Shown: positions 21,328 to 25,219 of the stretch, piece by piece | Position numbering within the stretch: position 1 is the stretch's first letter | Layout of the letters: every line of letters begins with the position of its first letter | From: Crocinitomicaceae bacterium | GTDB lineage: Bacteria > Bacteroidota > Bacteroidia > Flavobacteriales_D > Sanyastnellaceae | Reading direction: 5' to 3' | Length of the DNA: 25,219 nt | Assembly: GCA_020848015.1 (NCBI GenBank) | Contig: JADLBA010000042.1 | Location: 1 to 25,219, forward strand | Made by a program: the position numbers and the translations under genes | The notes under the pieces: model-generated | What the model saw: the letters and a program-made list of their open reading frames with translations, nothing else | Databases searched by the model: none | Told to the model about the DNA's origin: nothing

Positions 21328-22107
21328 ATGGAAAACCAAGAAAGAAATTTTTCTTCGAAGCGTGAGTGGGCACAGGTACCGCGAGAACCAATTGTAATGA
21401 GTACAGTTGATAATCTCCGGATACTATACGAAGACAACCATATCATAGCCGTCAACAAGCGGAATTCTGACATCATTCAAAGTGATATTTCGGGAGATCC
21501 CGTACTCTGTGATGTGGTAAAAAATTACGTCCGATACAAATATAACAAGCCAGGGTTGGCCTTTATCGGCACTGTACACCGCCTAGATCGGCCAGTAAGC
21601 GGTGTTGTCCTCTATGCAAGAACCACAAAGGCACTCAACCGACTGAACAACCAATTCAAATACCGGGAAGTACACAAAACCTACTGGGCTGTGGTGAAGG
21701 GAATGCCGCCAGAAAAAGAAGGACACGTTCTCAATTACTTGTGGAAAGATGAGCGCCAAAACAAAACCTTTTCATTTGATGCCCCGGCAGAAAACAGAAA
21801 AGAATCGGAACTCAACTACAAAGTGATCGGACAGGGAGATAATTACACTTTTATAGAAATCTATCCGAAAACAGGAAGACACCACCAGATCAGAGCCACC
21901 TTGGCCAGCCTCGGATGCCCCATTAAAGGCGATATAAAATATGGAAGCCGCCGTACCAACGACAATGCTTCCATTCATCTTCATGCGAGAAAAATTGAAT
22001 TCATGCACCCTACAAAAAAAATTCCTATCTGTATTGTCTCACCACCGCCTGAAGATGTATTGTGGGACGAATTTCTGCGTCTTTCGTTTGAATATGGCGG
22101 AAATTGA
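21328..22107 (+). CDS. RluA-family pseudouridine synthase
   Basis: 259 residues from the ATG at 21328. A second ATG at 21397 (MSTVDNLRILYEDNHIIAVN) would give 236 residues and fits the usual family start better; the 23 extra residues look unrelated. The enzyme turns uridine into pseudouridine in rRNA or tRNA. VHRLDRPVSGVVLYARTT carries the catalytic D87; YEDNHIIAVNK and the KTGRHHQIRATLASLGCPI block complete the RluA fold. There is no S4 domain, so it belongs to the short RluA/RluC-like group; the RNA target cannot be told. It may share a transcript with panB. Its stop is 84 bases before trxB, which has its own promoter box. Confidence 0.9.
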   Translation: MENQERNFSSKREWAQVPREPIVMSTVDNLRILYEDNHIIAVNKRNSDIIQSDISGDPVLCDVVKNYVRYKYNKPGLAFIGTVHRLDRPVSGVVLYARTTKALNRLNNQFKYREVHKTYWAVVKGMPPEKEGHVLNYLWKDERQNKTFSFDAPAENRKESELNYKVIGQGDNYTFIEIYPKTGRHHQIRATLASLGCPIKGDIKYGSRRTNDNASIHLHARKIEFMHPTKKIPICIVSPPPEDVLWDEFLRLSFEYGGN

Positions 22108-22151
22108 GATTGTTCAATTACAAAAATCAAGAGAAAGAATAACGCTACAGA

Positions 22152-22159
22152 TATATTTG
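22152..22159 (+). promoter_or_regulatory. Bacteroidota-type -7 box for trxB
   Basis: TATATTTG, followed by C, is a full match to TAnnTTTG, 32 bases before the trxB ATG at 22192. Confidence 0.45.
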
Positions 22160-22191
22160 CAGCCAGTTAAACTTTTAGAGTACGTTTGATA

Positions 22192-23145
22192 ATGAGTGAA
22201 GCCAAAGAACACGTTAAGTGCCTGATCATAGGAAGTGGCCCTGCCGGATATACTGCTGCAATATACGCCGCACGCGCTGATATGAAGCCGGTTATGTATA
22301 TGGGATTTCAACCCGGAGGCCAATTGATGGATACTACCGAGGTGGATAATTTTCCCGGTTATCCCGACGGAGTAAATGGCCCAAAAATGATGGAAGACCT
22401 GATGAATCAGGCCAAACGTTTCGAAACGGATATTCGTTCGGGCTGGATCACTAAAGTTGATTTTACCGGACCAAAACATTGGGTTGAAATAGATAACGGA
22501 AAACACACTATTACTTCTGACGCGGTCATTATCTCGACCGGTGCGTCGGCAAAGTGGCTCGGACTGCCCAGTGAAACCCGTCTTCGTGAGGCCGGAGGAG
22601 GAGTGAGTGCCTGTGCGGTGTGTGATGGATTCTTTTTCCGCAATCAGGACGTGGCAATTGTTGGAGCAGGCGATACCGCTGCAGAAGAGGCCACTTACCT
22701 CGCTAAACTCTGCAGAAAAGTATATATGATCGTCCGCAGTGATGTGATGCGTGCTTCAAAGGCAATGCAACGGCGTGTAGAATCAACCCCTAATATTGAA
22801 ATATTATGGAATACCGAGACTAAAGAAGTGCTCGGTGCTCAGGGCGTAGAGGGCGCACTACTCTATAACAATAAAACAAAGCAGGAAACTAAGATTTCTA
22901 TTACCGGCTTCTTTGTAGCTATTGGTCACAAGCCGAATACCGATGTTTTCAAACCTTGGCTAAAGATGGATGATGTAGGCTATATCATCAATGAGCCGGG
23001 GTCTTCGAAAACCAATGTGGAAGGAATTTTCGTTTCCGGTGATGCTGCTGATAAGGTGTACCGGCAGGCGGTTACCGCTGCCGGCACCGGTTGTATGGCT
23101 GCATTAGATGCTGAACGCTATCTTGCTTCCAAAGGAATTCATTGA
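22192..23145 (+). CDS. trxB: Thioredoxin-disulfide reductase
   Basis: 317 residues from the ATG at 22192; an in-frame TTG two codons earlier is unlikely. The FAD enzyme passes electrons from NADPH to thioredoxin in the cytoplasm. FAD binding is at LIIGSGPAGYTAAIYAARAD (GSGPAG, 14-19). The redox pair is C141/C144 in SACAVCDGFFF. NADPH binding is at IVGAGDTAAEEATYLAKLC. The closing FAD motif is GIFVSGDAADKVYRQAVTAA, followed by the usual GTGCMAALDAERYL. The motif CAVCDG has Val where most have Thr, a mild variant. The length is standard. It has its own promoter and is convergent with the D,D-peptidase gene, 47 bases away. Confidence 0.96.
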   Translation: MSEAKEHVKCLIIGSGPAGYTAAIYAARADMKPVMYMGFQPGGQLMDTTEVDNFPGYPDGVNGPKMMEDLMNQAKRFETDIRSGWITKVDFTGPKHWVEIDNGKHTITSDAVIISTGASAKWLGLPSETRLREAGGGVSACAVCDGFFFRNQDVAIVGAGDTAAEEATYLAKLCRKVYMIVRSDVMRASKAMQRRVESTPNIEILWNTETKEVLGAQGVEGALLYNNKTKQETKISITGFFVAIGHKPNTDVFKPWLKMDDVGYIINEPGSSKTNVEGIFVSGDAADKVYRQAVTAAGTGCMAALDAERYLASKGIH

Positions 23146-23192
23146 CTACTCCGGTAAAATAAATACGGTCATCAAAGTGGAAATAACTGCAA

Positions 23193-23888
23193 CTATTGAC
23201 GGACTCTTTCATCAACTCCGTTGACATACCATTCGATCACGCGGAGTTCAGATACTACTTCACAGCCGTTAAAACCCGTAATATCAATATTTCTGATTTG
23301 CCGGTTATATTCATCCAGCATTTTTTTTGAAAGTGGTAAGTAGGTCCAATGCCAGGCTTCTTCTTCATAACCGGTTCGACCGCCCACTTTAGGAGTATAA
23401 GTTTGAAAAAATCCATAATCACTCCCGTTTCTTACCAGCCAGTCGTAGAGTTTTTTCCCGTTTCCGGAACGAAACCAGGAAGGTTCCAGTGAATTAAAAT
23501 CCATATCTGTTCCCCAATGGTGGCGGCTTGTTCCGGGCATTGAACTGTAATGCATTATTTCACGTGCCTTGTCGGCTGGAGTCCAATTAGCATATTTTTC
23601 TGCCGCCCATTTTTTTTCCCATATCCTTTTCTGATAATCAAAATTTCGGGTGGCTGAAATAATGACCAGACTAATGCCGTCCTGCTTTGCAGCAGCCGAC
23701 ATTCTTTTGAATGCTTCATACGTCTCACGCCTAAGGTAAATGTTCTTCTTTGCGGTATATTCTTTTTCAATCTTCACAAAATCATGATGAGAGGCTGGAT
23801 CAAAGTGGCCGAGCAATTCATCTTTGGTAAGAACTTGCCCCGATAGAAGAGAAGGAACAAACAACAGGAAAAATACGATCTTATTCAT
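23193..23888 (-). CDS. Secreted M15-family D,D-peptidase (VanY-like D-alanyl-D-alanine carboxypeptidase)
   Basis: 231 residues. A signal peptide MNKIVFFLLFVPSLLSGQ is followed directly by the catalytic protein, so it acts in the periplasm on peptidoglycan stem peptides. The M15 zinc site is complete: SRHHWGTDMDF fits SxHxxGxxxD with H123 and D130, and EEAWHWTYLP supplies the catalytic E177 and third ligand H180. The substrate Arg region VIISATRNFDYQKRIW is present. Family members remove terminal D-Ala or cut D,D-bonds; the exact substrate is not decided by sequence. There are no VanR/VanS-like regulators or ligases nearby, so this is probably ordinary wall maintenance rather than glycopeptide resistance. 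The promoter is not clear. It is convergent with trxB, with the tRNA-His upstream on the same strand. Confidence 0.9.
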   Translation of the reverse strand: MNKIVFFLLFVPSLLSGQVLTKDELLGHFDPASHHDFVKIEKEYTAKKNIYLRRETYEAFKRMSAAAKQDGISLVIISATRNFDYQKRIWEKKWAAEKYANWTPADKAREIMHYSSMPGTSRHHWGTDMDFNSLEPSWFRSGNGKKLYDWLVRNGSDYGFFQTYTPKVGGRTGYEEEAWHWTYLPLSKKMLDEYNRQIRNIDITGFNGCEVVSELRVIEWYVNGVDERVRQ

Positions 23889-23977
23889 TGATGAGCCAGA
23901 TTCCTAATAGATGATATTGTTGCAAAAGACAGAAATTATGCCGTTGCAGATGCGTTTCTTCAACGCAATTTTTTCAT

Positions 23978-24002
23978 AAAAAAACCGCCTCGGGTGAAGC
24001 GG
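23978..24002 (-). terminator. Terminator of the tRNA-His transcript
   Basis: CCGCCTC (23985-23991) pairs with GAAGCGG (23996-24002) with one mismatch. On the minus strand it is followed by seven T (23978-23984). It lies eight bases after the tRNA 3' end. Confidence 0.7.
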
Positions 24003-24010
24003 AGAATCGG

Positions 24011-24085
24011 GGTGGCTTATGGGATTCGAACCCACGACCCTCAGAACCACAATCTGATGCTCTAACCAACTGAGCTAAAGCCACC
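24011..24085 (-). tRNA. tRNA-His (anticodon GTG)
   Basis: On the minus strand the acceptor GTGGCTT pairs with AAGCCAC, with an additional G at -1 facing C73, the hallmark of tRNA-His. The anticodon stem TCAGA/TCTGA encloses TTGTGGT, giving anticodon GTG. The T arm is GTGGG-TTCGAAT-CCCAT. CCA is not encoded (the 3' flank reads CCG). Confidence 0.96.
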
Positions 24086-24198
24086 GTGTTTAAAAACGGG
24101 CGCAAAGAAAAGGATTTTTTTCACTGTCTGCAACTGGAAATTGATTCCTCTGCTCTAAAGAGGCACTATGAGCGCTATCTGTTATTATTAAAGTCGGG

Positions 24199-24206
24199 TA
24201 CTTTTG
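24199..24206 (+). promoter_or_regulatory. Bacteroidota-type -7 box before the glycosyltransferase gene
   Basis: TACTTTTG, followed by C, matches TAnnTTTG and ends 26 bases before the TTG taken as the start, so it supports that start over the upstream open frame. Confidence 0.45.
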
Positions 24207-24232
24207 CTGCCCTCATTAATTTTACCGGCCAC

Positions 24233-25219
24233 TTGAACTCCCGCCGCTTACATATACTTTTTCTCGCCAGTTGGTATCCAAGCAGGACGCACAACACCCT
24301 CGGAAATTTTATTCAACACCATGCGGAAGCTATTGCCACACGCCACGACGTGCATGTGCTCTACATCACTCCCTTAGAGGGGGCGGATCAGACATTTATT
24401 CAAGATGAAACCATCGCCGGAGTAAAAACAACCATCGTTTATTATCAAAAGGGAGCATTCCATCTTCTCCGGCGTTTTATTGCTTTTAAAAAAGGAATAC
24501 TGCACCTTCAAGAGAACGGCCTGTTTCATTTTGATATCGCTCACCTGAATGTAATTTGGCCACAAGGATGGCAGGCAATTTACCTGAGATGGAAATACGG
24601 GCTCCGCTATATCATCACAGAACACTGGACAGGATATGATCTTACCGTTAGGCCGCACCCCGGAAAGATGGTGGCACACCTTTCCAAGCTCACTACTAAA
24701 AATGCTGAAGTTGTCTGCCCTGTTACAGATAACCTCGGCTCAACTATGCGAGCGTTCGGATTAAGTGGTCATTATGTTACTGTCCCCAATGTAGTGGATA
24801 CCAATATTTTTCATATTGAAGAAAAATCATCTTCTCCTATCCGGTTCATCCATGTTTCAAGCCTGAATGAAAAGCAAAAAAACATCACCGGAATTTTACG
24901 GGCTTGGAAAAAAGCCACTGATACCAATCACGCTATTCATCTCCATATCGGCGGAGACGGGCCTGTAAATATGGTTTCAGAAGAAGCAGTCAAATTGAAA
25001 ATCCCCAGTGAGAGTATTTCTTTTTTCGGCGAGCAAACATGGGATTTCATTGCAAAAAAAATGACCGCAAGCCACTGCCTTTTATTATTCAGCAATTACG
25101 AAAATCTTCCCTGCGTAATCGCAGAAGCGCTGGCCTCCGGGATACCTGTTATATCCACAGCAACCGGAGGAATAGGAGAACACATCAGCGAAGACCGGGG
25201 AGTCTTAGTTCAAAAATGC
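24233..25219 (+). CDS. GT4-family glycosyltransferase, 3' end outside the window
   Basis: 329 residues are visible; the frame is open at the window end. No ATG is near the family start, so a TTG at 24233 is taken as start (NSRRLHILFLASWYPSRTHN, the usual opening of group 1 glycosyltransferases, follows at once). The frame is also open back to a GTG at 24086 beside the tRNA, but a promoter box lies in between. The N-domain includes FDIAHLNVIWPQGWQAIY and ITEHWTGYD. The hinge VPNVVDTNIF and then FIHVSSLNEKQKNITGIL start the C-domain. The nucleotide-sugar site FSNYENLPCVIAEALASGIP with the ExxxxxxxE pattern, followed by STATGGIGEHI, is intact. It transfers a sugar from a nucleotide donor, probably for a surface polysaccharide or lipid; donor and acceptor are unknown. 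Confidence 0.88.
   Translation, partial: MNSRRLHILFLASWYPSRTHNTLGNFIQHHAEAIATRHDVHVLYITPLEGADQTFIQDETIAGVKTTIVYYQKGAFHLLRRFIAFKKGILHLQENGLFHFDIAHLNVIWPQGWQAIYLRWKYGLRYIITEHWTGYDLTVRPHPGKMVAHLSKLTTKNAEVVCPVTDNLGSTMRAFGLSGHYVTVPNVVDTNIFHIEEKSSSPIRFIHVSSLNEKQKNITGILRAWKKATDTNHAIHLHIGGDGPVNMVSEEAVKLKIPSESISFFGEQTWDFIAKKMTASHCLLLFSNYENLPCVIAEALASGIPVISTATGGIGEHISEDRGVLVQKC

Noticed and set aside
23193..23888. VanY-type gene as a sign of a glycopeptide-resistance cluster
   Set aside because: No VanR/S, VanH/A/X or other partner is nearby; the product looks like a general M15 wall peptidase.
24086..24232. GTG at 24086 as start of the glycosyltransferase
   Set aside because: It would begin at the tRNA-His edge, include a promoter box and add 49 residues before a typical N-terminus.
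1..25219. CRISPR array, insertion sequence, integrase or phage genes
   Set aside because: No direct-repeat/spacer pattern, transposase, integrase or phage structural motif was seen in the window; the only tandem array is the 12-mer at 1812-1907.

Overview
The window looks like a piece of a Bacteroidota chromosome, most likely from the Chitinophagales/Sphingobacteriales side. Four things point there. Genes lack clear Shine-Dalgarno sites. Many are preceded by the Bacteroidota -7 box TAnnTTTG. Secreted proteins are often lipoproteins whose Cys is followed by Lys-Lys. The pdhA-pdhC, grpE-dnaJ, murA, pheS, panB and trxB proteins have the wording typical of that phylum. Genus-level placement is inference only.

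Layout. 1-1.6 kb: the 3' part of an unrecognised gene with a sharp internal base-composition break, then an XRE-type regulator. 1.6-2.5 kb: no recognisable gene, but a 12-bp tandem repeat. 2.5-4.9 kb: a stand-alone receiver-domain protein, ribonuclease HI and glutaryl-CoA dehydrogenase. 4.9-7.6 kb: small secreted or unknown proteins, a periplasmic TonB-C/MORN protein, tRNA-Pro(GGG) and a lipoprotein. 7.6-9.5 kb: a lipoprotein cyclophilin followed closely by pheS. 9.6-11.9 kb: pdhA-pdhC (E1 alpha and E2) without pdhB. 12.0-15.8 kb, minus strand: grpE-dnaJ, a TlpA/ResA-like thioredoxin and murA. 16.0-20.3 kb, minus strand: a tightly packed five-gene operon in which every product is exported (four lipoproteins and one Tat substrate). 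20.5-23.1 kb, plus strand: panB, an RluA-type pseudouridine synthase and trxB. 23.2-25.2 kb: an M15-type D,D-peptidase, tRNA-His and a GT4 glycosyltransferase cut by the window end.

Most of the window is housekeeping: pyruvate to acetyl-CoA, protein folding, peptidoglycan precursor synthesis and trimming, pantothenate, thioredoxin reduction and translation. The part most likely to be undescribed is the five-gene exported operon at 15991-20338. It pairs a Tat-exported DUF1501-like (alkaline-phosphatase-fold) protein with two helical lipoproteins that recall the DUF1549/DUF1553 (or DUF4214) style, a lipoprotein with a non-canonical CX4CH cytochrome c-like motif, and a small beta-type lipoprotein. 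This resembles a reduced Bacteroidota version of the PSCyt/DUF1549/DUF1553/DUF1501 gene sets known from Planctomycetes. A perfect 17-bp inverted repeat sits in the divergent promoter region between this operon and panB.

Other points worth checking: a DnaJ that lacks two of its four zinc-binding motifs, a MurA with Asp in place of the usual active-site Cys, and two genes whose promoter boxes lie so close to the ATG that the mRNAs may be nearly leaderless. Family calls come from reading the translations by eye; no database search was run.
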